Assembly (NCBI RefSeq): GCF_000384195.1
Contig: NZ_KB913034.1
Span: 1,247,714 to 1,311,713 of the forward strand
Source: Allobaculum stercoricanis DSM 13633
Lineage (GTDB): Bacteria; Bacillota_I; Bacilli_A; Erysipelotrichales; Erysipelotrichaceae
Direction of reading: 5' to 3'
Length of the DNA stretch: 64,000 nt
Shown here: positions 24,670 through 34,300 of the stretch, in pieces
Position numbering within the stretch: position 1 is the first letter of the stretch
Layout: each line of letters begins with the position of its first letter
Position numbers and translations under genes: made by a program
Notes under the pieces: generated by a model
What the model saw: the letters and a program-made list of their open reading frames with translations, nothing else
Databases searched by the model: none
Told to the model about the DNA's origin: nothing

Positions 24670-24978
24670 TTATTGTTTATCCAATTGGATGTGATCAGGA
24701 TATGATCGCATCATCATATCCAACTGCGTATATAGAAAATTTAACACATTTTGGATCGATGGTGAATTTTGAATCACGCGAATCAGAATTTTATTCTGAC
24801 TTGCAGACATTTCACAACAATCTGGATAAAGCTCATCTATCGCATTAAGCGATGACAATGCGATTGCCGAAACACCAGCACACACTAAATCTTGGCCATA
24901 TGGACCAGACATCGCATGTCCGCTGATCTCAATCGTATTGATCTCAGACTCTTTCGTCTGAACTTTGATTCGAATCAT
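24670..24978 (-). CDS. prp: Ribosomal-processing cysteine protease Prp
   Basis: A 102-residue protein with the Prp active-site pattern GHAMSGPYGQDLVCAGVSAI: catalytic His21 and Cys33, with Asp30 nearby. Prp cleaves the N-terminal extension of L27. It lies between rplU (7 nt away) and rpmA, the fixed position of this gene (ysxB) in Bacillota. Length and motif spacing fit the family. Confidence 0.95.
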   Translation of the reverse strand: MIRIKVQTKESEINTIEISGHAMSGPYGQDLVCAGVSAIALSSLNAIDELYPDCCEMSASQNKILIRVIQNSPSIQNVLNFLYTQLDMMMRSYPDHIQLDKQ

Positions 24979-24985
24979 ACTCTAA

Positions 24986-25288
24986 TTAAGCAGTGATGGA
25001 TTCGATTTTAACACGTGTATAAGGCTGTCTGTGACCCTGTTTTCTGCGTGTAGAAGATTTTTTAGGACGATATTTCACGATAGTGATTTTCTTTCCTTTA
25101 CCTTGTTTTTCTACTACACCGCTGACTTTTGCACCTTCAACGAAAGGTTTGCCAACTTTTCCGTCTACAAACAGAACTTTGTCGAATTCTACAGTTTCAC
25201 CTTCCTGAGCGTTTAATTTTTCAACCCAGATAGAGCAACCGTTTTCAACTTTAATCTGTTTTCCACCGGTTTCAATGATTGCGTACAT
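24986..25288 (-). CDS. rplU: 50S ribosomal protein L21
   Basis: A 100-residue protein starting [17 protein letters not shown] and ending in the conserved [23 protein letters not shown]. It binds 23S rRNA. AAAGGAG lies 9 nt before the ATG at 25288; an earlier in-frame ATG at 25336 lies in the leader and would add an unconserved N-terminus. It is the first gene of rplU-prp-rpmA-obgE. Confidence 0.98.
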   Translation of the reverse strand: MYAIIETGGKQIKVENGCSIWVEKLNAQEGETVEFDKVLFVDGKVGKPFVEGAKVSGVVEKQGKGKKITIVKYRPKKSSTRRKQGHRQPYTRVKIESITA

Positions 25289-25395
25289 TTTAGTGTCTCC
25301 TTTCCGATTCTTGATACTCGCCATAAAGGCGGACACTTGTCTCTTATAAGCCTTTTCTGTGCGGTTGCAAGTCGTAAAAAGACTGCAACATTAGT
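25289..25395 (-). ncRNA. Probable L21 ribosomal protein leader
   Basis: The 107-base leader of rplU contains CGCACAGAAAAGGCTTATAA followed by GACAAGTGTC and a CGCC-TTTA-(T)GGCG hairpin. This resembles the Bacillota L21 leader, an autoregulatory structure bound by L21. I base this on remembered sequence features and position, not a covariance search. Confidence 0.6.
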
Positions 25396-25542
25396 ATATT
25401 AATGATTTGTCTAGTTTTCGTCAACCAAAAAATTAGTTAAATCTTAAAAAACTCTTTTTTGACCCTGCTCATTTACCGCCTATCTCAGTATTTGAATTGA
25501 GCAATAGACAAAGATCAGTGATCAAAATCACATTTGTGCTCT

Positions 25543-26355
25543 TTACATTTTTTTGCCATCGATTAAACCAAAATGAACCGCTGCATTCCATACTCCATGT
25601 TCATCAATGTCATCTGTAATATAATCCGCTGCCGCTTTTGCACCTGATGTCGCATTGCCCATGGCTACTCCAATTTTTGCATAGCGCAACATACTTTCAT
25701 CATTTTGTGAATCGCCAAATGCGATAATCTCTTCTTGAGTAAAGCCATGTTTTTTGCCCATTAAATATAAACCATACGGTTTACCTTCTAAATGAAGTTC
25801 TCTTTGTTCCTTACATACTGGTGCTATATCAACACCATAGGGATTCCATCTTGCTACAACGACATGATCTGTTAAATTTTCTTGAAATGCTTCTTCTTCT
25901 TCCACTGTAAAATAAGCCACAGCGCCCACAAGTTCTTGATCGTGCCAAGGTTTCGGATCGGGAATTTCAAGATTCAGCGCCTTACAAGCAATGAATGTCT
26001 GTGGCGTAACGATATTCATGTAAAAATCATCCATCGTCACAAGCATCACAGCATATTGCTCTTCTTGAAACAAGCGCACCATAATCTCTTTATCCTCTTT
26101 TTCAAAAGGAATGCACATTTCTACATTACGATCTTGATCTAATAATAAAGATCCATTTAATACAACATATCCATCAAAATGAAGATCTCTAAAATCTAGC
26201 TCATTGATTTCAAGAAGATGTCTTCCTGTCGCAATATAAACTTTGATGCCATTTTCTTGCATCATATGGATTGCCTTGAGTGTTGAATCCGGAATTTTTC
26301 GTTGACTATGAGAAAGGATTGTTCCATCGATATCAAAAAATGCTGCTTTAATCAT
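25543..26355 (-). CDS. Cof-type HAD family phosphatase
   Basis: A 270-residue HAD hydrolase. Motif I is FFDIDGT with Asp8 and Asp10, motif II is IATGRH, and motif IV is AFGDSQNDESML (about 207-218). The C2-type cap fits the Cof subfamily, which dephosphorylates sugar phosphates, nucleotides or FMN; the substrate cannot be read from sequence. GGAGG lies just upstream of the ATG at 26355, which I prefer over an ATG four codons earlier. It appears to be monocistronic. Confidence 0.93.
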   Translation of the reverse strand: MIKAAFFDIDGTILSHSQRKIPDSTLKAIHMMQENGIKVYIATGRHLLEINELDFRDLHFDGYVVLNGSLLLDQDRNVEMCIPFEKEDKEIMVRLFQEEQYAVMLVTMDDFYMNIVTPQTFIACKALNLEIPDPKPWHDQELVGAVAYFTVEEEEAFQENLTDHVVVARWNPYGVDIAPVCKEQRELHLEGKPYGLYLMGKKHGFTQEEIIAFGDSQNDESMLRYAKIGVAMGNATSGAKAAADYITDDIDEHGVWNAAVHFGLIDGKKM

Positions 26356-26594
26356 AGCGTCCTCCATTTATTTGTATTTGCAATAAACCTTTTCATAATT
26401 GTACTCATTTTCTTGATCAAAACTAAAACAACTCTGCTTTTTTGCTCAAAAGTCAAGTGAAAACCTCATGTCTATATTCACTATTGCCAAACTGTTCTAT
26501 AATTTTTTCTAGACCAAATTCAGATCCGGATTTTGTTTTATTGTCATAAATCCATCTCGAAAGTACATTTCAATACACACTATGGAGGACCCAA

Positions 26595-27083
26595 ATGTTT
26601 AAACCGATGCGCCGCATTCAACAACAACTTCAAGACCAAGAAGTAGATGAAATTTTAGAAAAACATACCTATGGCGTACTTTCTCTTTTTTCTGAAGATG
26701 GATACCCTTATGGTCTACCTTTAAACTATGTCAAAGAAGGTGACAAACTTTATTTCCATGTCGCAAAAGTTGGTCATAAAATAGATGCGCTCCATCATTA
26801 CAACAAAGCTTCTTTTTGTGTCGTTGATCAAGACCAAGTAGTTCCTGAAGAACTCACAACTTACTACAAAAGTGTGATTGCTTTTGGCAAAATTTCCATC
26901 ATTGAAGATTTAGAAACCAAATATTCTGTCCTCGACCATTTCATTGCTCGTTTTAATCCTCAACTCAATATGCAAGAGCGTAAAGAAGCCATTTTGCCTA
27001 GTTTTGATCGCGTTGAATTGATCCAATTTGAAATCGAGCATATCACAGGAAAACAAGCAAAAAAATTTGCTTTAAAACAGTAA
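26595..27083 (+). CDS. Pyridoxamine 5'-phosphate oxidase-like flavin-binding protein
   Basis: A 162-residue split-barrel protein of the PNPOx-like/NimA-like family. The pattern GVLSLFSEDGYPYGLPLNYV (about 28-47), then LYFHVAKVGHKIDAL (about 53-67) and KSVIAFGKISII matches such proteins. They bind FMN and act as nitroreductase-like or unassigned reductases. GGAGG lies 8 nt before the ATG. It is monocistronic, convergent with dnaE. Confidence 0.88.
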   Translation: MFKPMRRIQQQLQDQEVDEILEKHTYGVLSLFSEDGYPYGLPLNYVKEGDKLYFHVAKVGHKIDALHHYNKASFCVVDQDQVVPEELTTYYKSVIAFGKISIIEDLETKYSVLDHFIARFNPQLNMQERKEAILPSFDRVELIQFEIEHITGKQAKKFALKQ

Positions 27084-27108
27084 AATATCCACTATCCTAT
27101 AAAACTCA

Positions 27109-27163
27109 TAAAAAAGTGAATCCATTGAGCATAAATAAATGTGCTTTTATGGATTCGCTTTTT
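27109..27163. terminator. Bidirectional terminator between PNPOx-like gene and dnaE
   Basis: AAGTGAATCCAT (27114-27125) pairs with ATGGATTCGCTT (27149-27160), with an inner GAGCA/TGTGC region and a T-run on each side. It overlaps the last base pairs of the dnaE stop. Confidence 0.88.
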
Positions 27164-30100
27164 AAATAACATCTATGATTTGCATGCCATTGAAAATCGC
27201 ACTATCTGGTCGGTTTTTATTCACTTGTAAAATGACAAGTTTATTCGTTTCCAGTTGCGTTTGGACACGTTGCCACTGAATCGGCATAATGGCGATATCC
27301 AGAGTTCCAGTATCATCTGCTAAAGTAGCAAATGCCATTTGATCACCTTTTTTGGTTTTTTGTGGCCGAATTGATTGGATGATCCCCGCAATTTGCATAT
27401 GTCCATTTTGTTTAAGGGCTAATTCCAAAGATAAAATTTGGCGATTTTTTTGACGTAATAAAGTAGCCGGATGGCGCGTAATATAAAAGCCTAACAATTC
27501 TTTTTCTTTTTTAATCCGCTCCATGTTGTTGATGGGCATCTTGTGCAAAACAGGTGGAGTCACACCGGCAAATTGCCACGTTCCCCCTTCTAAAGTAATC
27601 AAATCCGCAAACGAAATGATTTGTTCTAATTGAGCAATTAAAGTTTCTCTCGTCACTTTGAGTTCATCCAATGTCCCTACTTGAATGAGCGCTTCGACTT
27701 GTTGGTTCGATAAACCAATATGAATTAAGCGAATCACACTCAAACAAGGATCTTGATATAAGCCATGTTCGTGACGCTCTTGAATGATGCGTTCAATCGT
27801 TGGACGATTTATCGATTGGATCAATGAAAATGGCAGTCTTAATCCATTGACTTGTTGACTATACGTTTCAAACGAATGGTTTAAAGAGAATGGTAAAAAT
27901 GAAATTCCTCTTGATCTTGCTTCTTGAATAAAAATATTCGTCTTTGCGCCTGATCCGATACATGAATCTAAAAGTACTTGATAGAACGCAAGTGGATAAT
28001 TCACTTTCAACCAACACATTTGATAAACAATTAAGCCATAAACATATGAGTGTGACTTATTGAAGCCATATTCAGCAAACTCGAACATCACTCCAAAGAT
28101 TTCTTGCGCTTTTGTTGAATCGATGCTTTTTTCTTTTGCGCCCTCAACAAACTGATCTTGCCACTTGGCCATTTCTTCCGGCTTTTTTTTCGACATTGCT
28201 TTTCTAAGCATATCCGCTTGAGCTAAGCTAAATCCACCAATAACTTTCGCCGCTTCCATGATTTGTTCTTGATAAACAAAAATGCCACCTGTTTCTTTTA
28301 AAATCGGATCGAGTAACGGATGCATTGATTTTTGGTTTGCACGATTAAAGCGCGCTTTTAAAAAGGTATCGATATTTTTCATCGGTCCTGGTCGATACAA
28401 AGCGAGCACTGCGGCAATATCTTCAAACTTTTCTGGTTTATAACGAATGAGTAAATCGCGGATCCCCGCACTTTCTAATTGGAAAACGCCCATCGTTTGT
28501 GCGTTTTGAAGCAATAGATAAACTTTTGGATCGTCTAACGGCAACTTGAGTAAATCAATTTTCTTTCCTTCTTGTTTTTCAATCACTTCTAACATCGATG
28601 CAATTAAAGTTAAGTTTTTCAGCGATAAAAAGTCGAATTTGATTAATCCAATTTCTTCTAAGTATTCCATCGTGAATTGAACAACAGGAAGATGTTCACC
28701 GACATCTACAAGTGGAGCTTGCTGAACAATCGAATCACGAGCAAGAACAATTCCTCCAGCATGCAAAGAGGCATGACGAGGGAATCCTTCAATCGAACAC
28801 GCCGCTTGATACACGGCTTGCAAACGCGGTCGACTTTCGATCATATGTTTAAAAGCTGAATTGTGTTGCGGAAGTTCTGCTAATTTCCATTCAGAATTAT
28901 TGGGAACAAGTTGCGTCAGTTGACTAATTTCACGATTCGAAACATTCATCGCCCTTGCACAATCTCGTAAAGCAGAGCGTGATTTCATTCGTGAAAAAGT
29001 CACGATATGCGCAACATGATATTTGCCATACGTTTCTTGAACATAATCTAAAATCTCTTGGCGTCGATTGTCTGGAAAATCTGTATCAATATCTGGCATT
29101 GAGATTCGACTCGGATTTAAAAAACGTTCAAAAAGCAACGAATTAGCAACCGGATCGACATGGCTAATTCCTAAAGTCCAAGCTACAAGAGAACCTGCGG
29201 CACTCCCTCTTCCTGGCCCAACGAGAATTGAACGTGAACGAGCTTCCCGAATAAAATCCCAAACGATTAAAAAGTAATCTGAAAAGCCCATGCTTAAAAT
29301 GACATCTAATTCCATTTGAAGTCTGTTCCAATAATTGCTCGGAACATTTTGATTGAATCGCTTTTTTAATCCTTTAATACAAAGTTCTTTTAAATAAATA
29401 TCACTTTGCGCCCCAACTCGATTAGGAAAGATCGGTAAGTTTGCTTTTGGAATTTCATAATCTTCGATTTGATCAATAATTTGATCGGTATTGGCAAGTT
29501 GTTCAACTGAATATAAACTTGCCATTTCCTTTTCGCTTCGATAATAACGACCTTTTCGCGCTTGAATTGTTGGATCATCCATTGATTTTGTTTGACCAAT
29601 TGCCCTTAATAAACGCAAAGTTTGCTCGTCTTGAGGGTGCTCATATTCAACGCGACTGAGGGCTACACAAGGCAAATCCAAAGAATTTGCGGCGAGTTCT
29701 AATGTGGCATTAGACTTAGCAAACCGAGGCGAATCTTGTAAAGAAATTGCGACATAAAATGAATCAGCTATTTGTTCGAGCGTTTGGAACAGTGTTGCAA
29801 TTTCAACAACCATATTTTGATAGGCCATATTCTCCAACACTTCATCCCCACCCGCATTCATCAAAATCAGATTTGTTCCAAATGCTTTTAAAACATCAAT
29901 GGGCATCGGTTGCGAATGGGACATAACCCACGTTGAAATTTGATATAAGTTTTGTAATCCTTGACCATTTTTTGCGATCGCTAATAGCGAGTAAAGATTT
30001 CCATTTTCTTCGATTTCAAATTCTAAACCGATAACGGGTTTTAATCCTGCCTTCTTGGCAGCATGCAAAAACTCCATCGTTCCATACATTGTACAATGGT

Positions 30101-30212
30101 CAGTTAAGACAACAGTTTTTTGATGATGTTCTTGGGCTAAACGAATAATATCTTCAATCGTCAAGCCACTTTCAAGTAATGAATAACAAGAACGGACATG
30201 TAAATGAATCAT
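27162..30212 (-). CDS. dnaE: DNA polymerase III alpha subunit DnaE
   Basis: A 1016-residue C-family polymerase. The N-terminal PHP domain starts IHLHVRSCYSLLESGL (about 2-17) and continues with VLTDH. The polymerase core has GPGRGSAAGSLVAW (about 335) and MPDIDTDFPD, whose aspartates bind the catalytic metals. The fingers and little-finger region (KAMSKKKPEEM, FNKSHSYVYG) follow, then a C-terminal OB fold (about 920-1000). It is the short DnaE found beside PolC in Bacillota, which extends primers on the lagging strand. No exonuclease domain is present. It has its own terminator and a 380-base upstream gap. Confidence 0.97.
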   Translation of the reverse strand: MIHLHVRSCYSLLESGLTIEDIIRLAQEHHQKTVVLTDHCTMYGTMEFLHAAKKAGLKPVIGLEFEIEENGNLYSLLAIAKNGQGLQNLYQISTWVMSHSQPMPIDVLKAFGTNLILMNAGGDEVLENMAYQNMVVEIATLFQTLEQIADSFYVAISLQDSPRFAKSNATLELAANSLDLPCVALSRVEYEHPQDEQTLRLLRAIGQTKSMDDPTIQARKGRYYRSEKEMASLYSVEQLANTDQIIDQIEDYEIPKANLPIFPNRVGAQSDIYLKELCIKGLKKRFNQNVPSNYWNRLQMELDVILSMGFSDYFLIVWDFIREARSRSILVGPGRGSAAGSLVAWTLGISHVDPVANSLLFERFLNPSRISMPDIDTDFPDNRRQEILDYVQETYGKYHVAHIVTFSRMKSRSALRDCARAMNVSNREISQLTQLVPNNSEWKLAELPQHNSAFKHMIESRPRLQAVYQAACSIEGFPRHASLHAGGIVLARDSIVQQAPLVDVGEHLPVVQFTMEYLEEIGLIKFDFLSLKNLTLIASMLEVIEKQEGKKIDLLKLPLDDPKVYLLLQNAQTMGVFQLESAGIRDLLIRYKPEKFEDIAAVLALYRPGPMKNIDTFLKARFNRANQKSMHPLLDPILKETGGIFVYQEQIMEAAKVIGGFSLAQADMLRKAMSKKKPEEMAKWQDQFVEGAKEKSIDSTKAQEIFGVMFEFAEYGFNKSHSYVYGLIVYQMCWLKVNYPLAFYQVLLDSCIGSGAKTNIFIQEARSRGISFLPFSLNHSFETYSQQVNGLRLPFSLIQSINRPTIERIIQERHEHGLYQDPCLSVIRLIHIGLSNQQVEALIQVGTLDELKVTRETLIAQLEQIISFADLITLEGGTWQFAGVTPPVLHKMPINNMERIKKEKELLGFYITRHPATLLRQKNRQILSLELALKQNGHMQIAGIIQSIRPQKTKKGDQMAFATLADDTGTLDIAIMPIQWQRVQTQLETNKLVILQVNKNRPDSAIFNGMQIIDVI

Positions 30213-30373
30213 GGCTCTATTATAACGACTTTCTTGTCCACATAAAAATCCAAGATCAAAGTAGCTTCTTCTCTTACTAGAAAATCAGATCTTACATGAT
30301 CCTTGATCTACATTGATCACAAAATAAGATCAAAGTATGATTCTGGCTATTCATCATCTTCTTTCATATTTTA

Positions 30374-30426
30374 AAAAACAAAAAATCTACCCATGAAGGC
30401 GTTTGATTTCCTTAATGAGTAGATTT
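30374..30426 (-). terminator. Terminator downstream of the BlaI-like gene
   Basis: AAATCTAC (30383-30390) pairs with GTAGATTT (30419-30426), extended by CAT/ATG and AAGG/CCTT pairs and followed on the minus strand by U residues. The rest of 30213-30592 has no gene; the dnaE promoter must lie in 30213-30373. Confidence 0.75.
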
Positions 30427-30592
30427 CAAATGATGATTCATCATAAAAGATTCATCTAAAAACAAATAGACAAACTTTACGATATTTTTTTCAATTTTCC
30501 GACTAAACCGGAAGCCAGTCTGTACCACAACGATACTTGGAATCAGTAAACCCTCAAGAAAAAACTCAGACTAGCCAAGAAAAAGACATGCT

Positions 30593-30946
30593 TTATGCGC
30601 TTTTCTTTTTCTCTTGAATTAATTTTTCTAACTCTTCGATTTCACTATCCGTGATATCATTGGAGACGAATTTTGCCACGAAGTTAAACACACGATCTTC
30701 ACCGATATTCGAGCGATCATAATCATATTTGCTAATTTCAGGCACGTAGTAACGCATTAATACTTTGCTTTTGAGTTCTACTTTGTTAATGCTCAAATAG
30801 CCATTATTTAATAATTTTTTGAGACTGACTAAAACAGTGTTTCGATTTAAATTTGGATGATTTTCTAAAATATCTGAAGAACTGATTGGTTCTTTAGAAT
30901 TCCAAATAATTTCCATGATCTCTAGTTCTTTTTTAGATAAATGCAT
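30593..30946 (-). CDS. BlaI/MecI/CopY family transcriptional regulator
   Basis: A 117-residue winged-helix protein: LSKKELEIMEIIWNSKEPIS (about 3-22) and HPNLNRNTVLVSLKKLLNNGYL (about 30-51) match the penicillinase-repressor family. The rest (EIEELEKLIQEKKK) is a likely dimerising helix. No BlaR-type sensor, beta-lactamase or copper transporter is adjacent, so its target is unknown. AAGGAG lies 6 nt before the ATG. Between this site and the upstream promoter region is an eight-copy CAAT repeat, which could modulate expression. Confidence 0.88.
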   Translation of the reverse strand: MHLSKKELEIMEIIWNSKEPISSSDILENHPNLNRNTVLVSLKKLLNNGYLSINKVELKSKVLMRYYVPEISKYDYDRSNIGEDRVFNFVAKFVSNDITDSEIEELEKLIQEKKKSA

Positions 30947-30964
30947 ATGCTCTCCTTTTTAATT

Positions 30965-31415
<451 letters not shown>

Positions 31416-31455
31416 AATAAAAAACTCTCCAAGTTATATTGACCCGGAGAGTTTT
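31416..31455 (-). terminator. Terminator of ackA-nrnA
   Basis: AAAACTCTCC (31421-31430) pairs with GGAGAGTTTT (31446-31455), followed on the minus strand by U residues, just beyond the nrnA stop. Confidence 0.9.
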
Positions 31456-31464
31456 GATATCATT

Positions 31465-32400
31465 TTAGTTTTCGTTTTGAGCAAGTTGTTCAAGCTGTTC
31501 AATTAACGAAGTTAGCTTGCGAACATCTAAATTTTTAATGCCGCATGCTTGTTGATGACCGCCGCCACCATATTGATTAGCCAACTCATTGATCGCTACT
31601 TTTGCTGAACGAAGTGAAGCAGAATATAAACCGTCAGGTTGCTGAGTAAACAACGCCCAAATCATAATTCCTTTGATGTTGTTTAAAGCGTTAACTTGGC
31701 TTTTTGCTGTCTCAAAAGAAACCCCTCGAGATAAATAATCTTGTTGACTCACAACACTAAAAAGGAAAGCACCTTTTTTTACTGCACGACTCGCGATAAA
31801 AGCCGAGATTTCAAATGTAGAATAGTCTCTGCTAAATAAAAACTTAGCCGCTTGTTGTGGATTAGCTTGTTGTTCCATCAACCATGCCGCAGCTTCAAAT
31901 GATTGTGGACGTACTGTTGTAATCGTAAAGCGCTGCGAATCCGCCATTAATCCTTGGAGCATCTCTTGTGCCGCTTTTGGCCCAATGTTCATGCCTGCTT
32001 GTTTAAACATTAAAGCCTGGATTTCGCAAGTTGCTGATGCATGAATATCCACTAAATCCAGTGGACCAAAATCTTCAATTTGAAGATGGTGATCCATGCG
32101 CGCGATTTGGTGAGCAAGCAGAAAACGTTGATCATCTACACGATCACGATTTGCCGTATCGGTCACAATAGCTAAAGAATTTGCGATTGTTTGATCATCC
32201 ACTTCATCCATTTCATCACTACGTTCTCCTTGTCCTAAAGCATAAACTTGCTTATCAGGATATGCGTATCGAATCCATTCTTTTAAAGCGAGTTGAGATC
32301 CATAAGCATCAGGATCGGGATTCACATGACGAAATAACGTGATGATTGGTGCAGATTCAATTGCATCTAGCAATTGTTTAAAAACTTCAAAATTATGCAT
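31465..32400 (-). CDS. nrnA: DHH family bifunctional oligoribonuclease/PAP phosphatase NrnA-like
   Basis: A protein of about 311 residues with DHH motifs FRHVNPDPDAYGSQLAL (about 22-38), IVTDTANRDR, ARMDHHLQIEDFG (about 100) and the DHHA1 motif YGGGGHQQACG (about 277). NrnA degrades short RNA oligonucleotides and 3'-phosphoadenosine 5'-phosphate. The ATG at 32400 overlaps the end of ackA by 8 nt; a GTG at 32424 is also possible. Neither has a clear ribosome-binding site, which suggests translation coupled to ackA. Confidence 0.93.
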   Translation of the reverse strand: MHNFEVFKQLLDAIESAPIITLFRHVNPDPDAYGSQLALKEWIRYAYPDKQVYALGQGERSDEMDEVDDQTIANSLAIVTDTANRDRVDDQRFLLAHQIARMDHHLQIEDFGPLDLVDIHASATCEIQALMFKQAGMNIGPKAAQEMLQGLMADSQRFTITTVRPQSFEAAAWLMEQQANPQQAAKFLFSRDYSTFEISAFIASRAVKKGAFLFSVVSQQDYLSRGVSFETAKSQVNALNNIKGIMIWALFTQQPDGLYSASLRSAKVAINELANQYGGGGHQQACGIKNLDVRKLTSLIEQLEQLAQNEN

Positions 32401-33586
32401 TTTTAAGATTTTGGTAAGCGTCACGAGCTAACATAACTTCTTCATCTGTTGGGATGACATAAACTGCAATTTTGGATTCTGGAGTAGAAATTTTAACTTC
32501 TTTTCCACGGCAGTTGTTTGCTTCGCGATCTAATTCAACGCCAAATACACTTAAGCCGTCAATAATAGCAGCACGAGTATCAGGAGCATTTTCACCAATA
32601 CCACCAGCGAATACGATCGCATCAGCACCACCCATTAAGCCATAGTAACCTGCTACAGTTTCAATTACACGGGCATCAAAGAGGTCACGAGTTAAAATTG
32701 CACGTTCATTACCTTCTTCAACTGCGTTTTCGATATCGCGGCTATCACTAGAAATACCAGAAACACCGAGTAAACCAGATTTTTTATTTAAAATATCATC
32801 CATTTCTTTAGCGGAGTATCCGTATTTTTCCATTAACACACCTGGAATTGCTGGATCGATATCACCAGAACGTGTACCCATCATAACCCCTGCAAGTGGA
32901 GTTAAACCCATAGATGTTTTGAAGGATTTACCGTTTTTGATTGCGGTGATTGAAGCTCCATTTCCTAAGTGGCAAGTAATCATATTCATTTCTTCTGGTT
33001 TTTTATTTAACATTTCAGCTAAACGTAATGTTAAATATCTGTGGCTTGTTCCGTGGAAACCATAACGACGGATATGATCTTTTTCGTAATATTCGTAAGG
33101 AATTGGATACATATAGTTTACTGCTGGCATCGTTTGATGGAATGCTGTATCGAAAACGAATGTGTGCACTGCATTTGGAAGTGCTTTGTCGAATGTACGA
33201 TATCCAGTTAATCCAGCTGGGTTGTGCAATGGTGCAAGGGGGATGCATTCTTCAACTTTTGCAACAGCATCAGCAGTAGCAACAACGGAATCAGCATAGA
33301 ATTCACCACCGTGAACTAAACGGTGACCAACTGCTTTAATATCAGTAAGTTCGTTTACAACGTGGTGTTTTAATAAATTGTCAATTAACATTTGAACAGC
33401 AACTTCGTGATTTGGGATATCCGTAGTTTCGCTAAATTTTTCACCGTTGATTTTAATTGTGAAAATTCCGTCATTTAGACCAATTCTTTCTACTAAACCT
33501 TTTGCTAAAACTTTTTCTTCCGGCATTTCATAAACTTGGAATTTCAAGGATGAACTTCCGGCATTAACAGACATAACAATAGCCAT
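32393..33586 (-). CDS. ackA: Acetate kinase
   Basis: A 397-residue enzyme of full length, beginning MAIVMSVNAGSSSLKFQVYEM. Family signatures are VFDTAFHQTMP, RRYGFHGTSH and CHLGNGASITAIKNGKS. It interconverts acetyl phosphate plus ADP with acetate plus ATP, the ATP-yielding end of mixed-acid or lactate/acetate fermentation. GAGGAG lies 13 nt before the ATG at 33586; a second ATG four codons on is less well placed. No pta gene is adjacent. It overlaps nrnA. Confidence 0.98.
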   Translation of the reverse strand: MAIVMSVNAGSSSLKFQVYEMPEEKVLAKGLVERIGLNDGIFTIKINGEKFSETTDIPNHEVAVQMLIDNLLKHHVVNELTDIKAVGHRLVHGGEFYADSVVATADAVAKVEECIPLAPLHNPAGLTGYRTFDKALPNAVHTFVFDTAFHQTMPAVNYMYPIPYEYYEKDHIRRYGFHGTSHRYLTLRLAEMLNKKPEEMNMITCHLGNGASITAIKNGKSFKTSMGLTPLAGVMMGTRSGDIDPAIPGVLMEKYGYSAKEMDDILNKKSGLLGVSGISSDSRDIENAVEEGNERAILTRDLFDARVIETVAGYYGLMGGADAIVFAGGIGENAPDTRAAIIDGLSVFGVELDREANNCRGKEVKISTPESKIAVYVIPTDEEVMLARDAYQNLKNA

Positions 33587-33775
33587 AACTCTTTAAATAC
33601 TCCTCTTCTTTATATTTCGTAAACAGTTTACCGCCATTTCAACTATAGACCAAATATTCCTTCTTTTTCTTGTGAAATATTTTCGATTTTTAAACAATCT
33701 GTCCATGTGATCTCTTTTTGAAAGACTATAGAAAATAAAATTTCATTACTCATGAAAATAATTCATTCACAATCT

Positions 33776-33803
33776 CCAATTCGTGATTTTATTCACGAAT
33801 TGG
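33776..33803. repeat. 11-bp perfect inverted repeat upstream of ackA
   Basis: CCAATTCGTGA (33776-33786) and its complement (33793-33803) flank a 6-nt loop. There is no T-run on either side, so it is more likely an operator or RNA structure than a terminator. The intergenic space 33587-33830 has nothing else I can name. Confidence 0.6.
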
Positions 33804-33830
33804 ATACTATTATTCTGAACATTTCATCGT

Positions 33831-33886
33831 CAAAAACAAAAAGATGTCTAACGAGATCAAATAAGATCTTGTAACTAGACATCTTT
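33831..33886 (-). terminator. Terminator of the reductase transcript
   Basis: AAAGATGTCTA (33840-33850) pairs with TAGACATCTTT (33876-33886), with an inner GATC/GATC pairing, followed on the minus strand by a U-rich tract. Confidence 0.85.
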
Positions 33887-33916
33887 CAATTTAAAGAGAA
33901 AAACAATTTTTAAGCA

Positions 33917-34290
33917 TCAGATTTCATTTGCTGCATGATAGCCCGAACGTACCGCTTCAGCAATGCTTGCGGTTCTATCTTTCGAGCAATCCCCTACATT
34001 CCAAATTGGCGTGTTCATACCTTCAACAGCTAATGTATTTTTCTTGGAACCAACAGCCATAACGACCATATCGCAATCGATTGTAAAATCTTCATTCGTT
34101 GCAGTATTCGTCGCCTGGAATTGGTCATGCAAAATCATGAGCACCAATAGCACAAATCACGGCATCAGCTTCATTCATGATCTCTTTGGTGCATTCGCGA
34201 TTAAGTTGCACATTTACACCTAAACTTGGTCATACGTTTTCGAAGTATTCGATTGAACGTAAGATTTCATCTAATCATTTTATAAATATA
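33917..34290 (-). pseudogene. Degraded C-terminal part of a second Old-Yellow-Enzyme family reductase
   Basis: Minus-strand fragments read LRSIEYFENV, stop, PSLGVNVQLNRECTKEIMNE, then DAVICAIGAHDFA, stop, and, in another frame, DCDMVVMAVGSKK...NVGDCSKDRTASIAEAVRSGYHAANEI. These are the FAD/NAD-binding parts of a 2-enoate or dienoyl-CoA reductase-type protein, similar in architecture to the intact gene next door but not a recent copy of it. Two in-frame TGA codons, a frameshift and missing segments show it is dead. Confidence 0.8.
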
Positions 34291-34300
34291 CTCTCCGTCT

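Noticed and set aside
30593..30946. A beta-lactam resistance module around the BlaI-like regulator
   Set aside because: There is no BlaR1 sensor, beta-lactamase or penicillin-binding protein gene adjacent.
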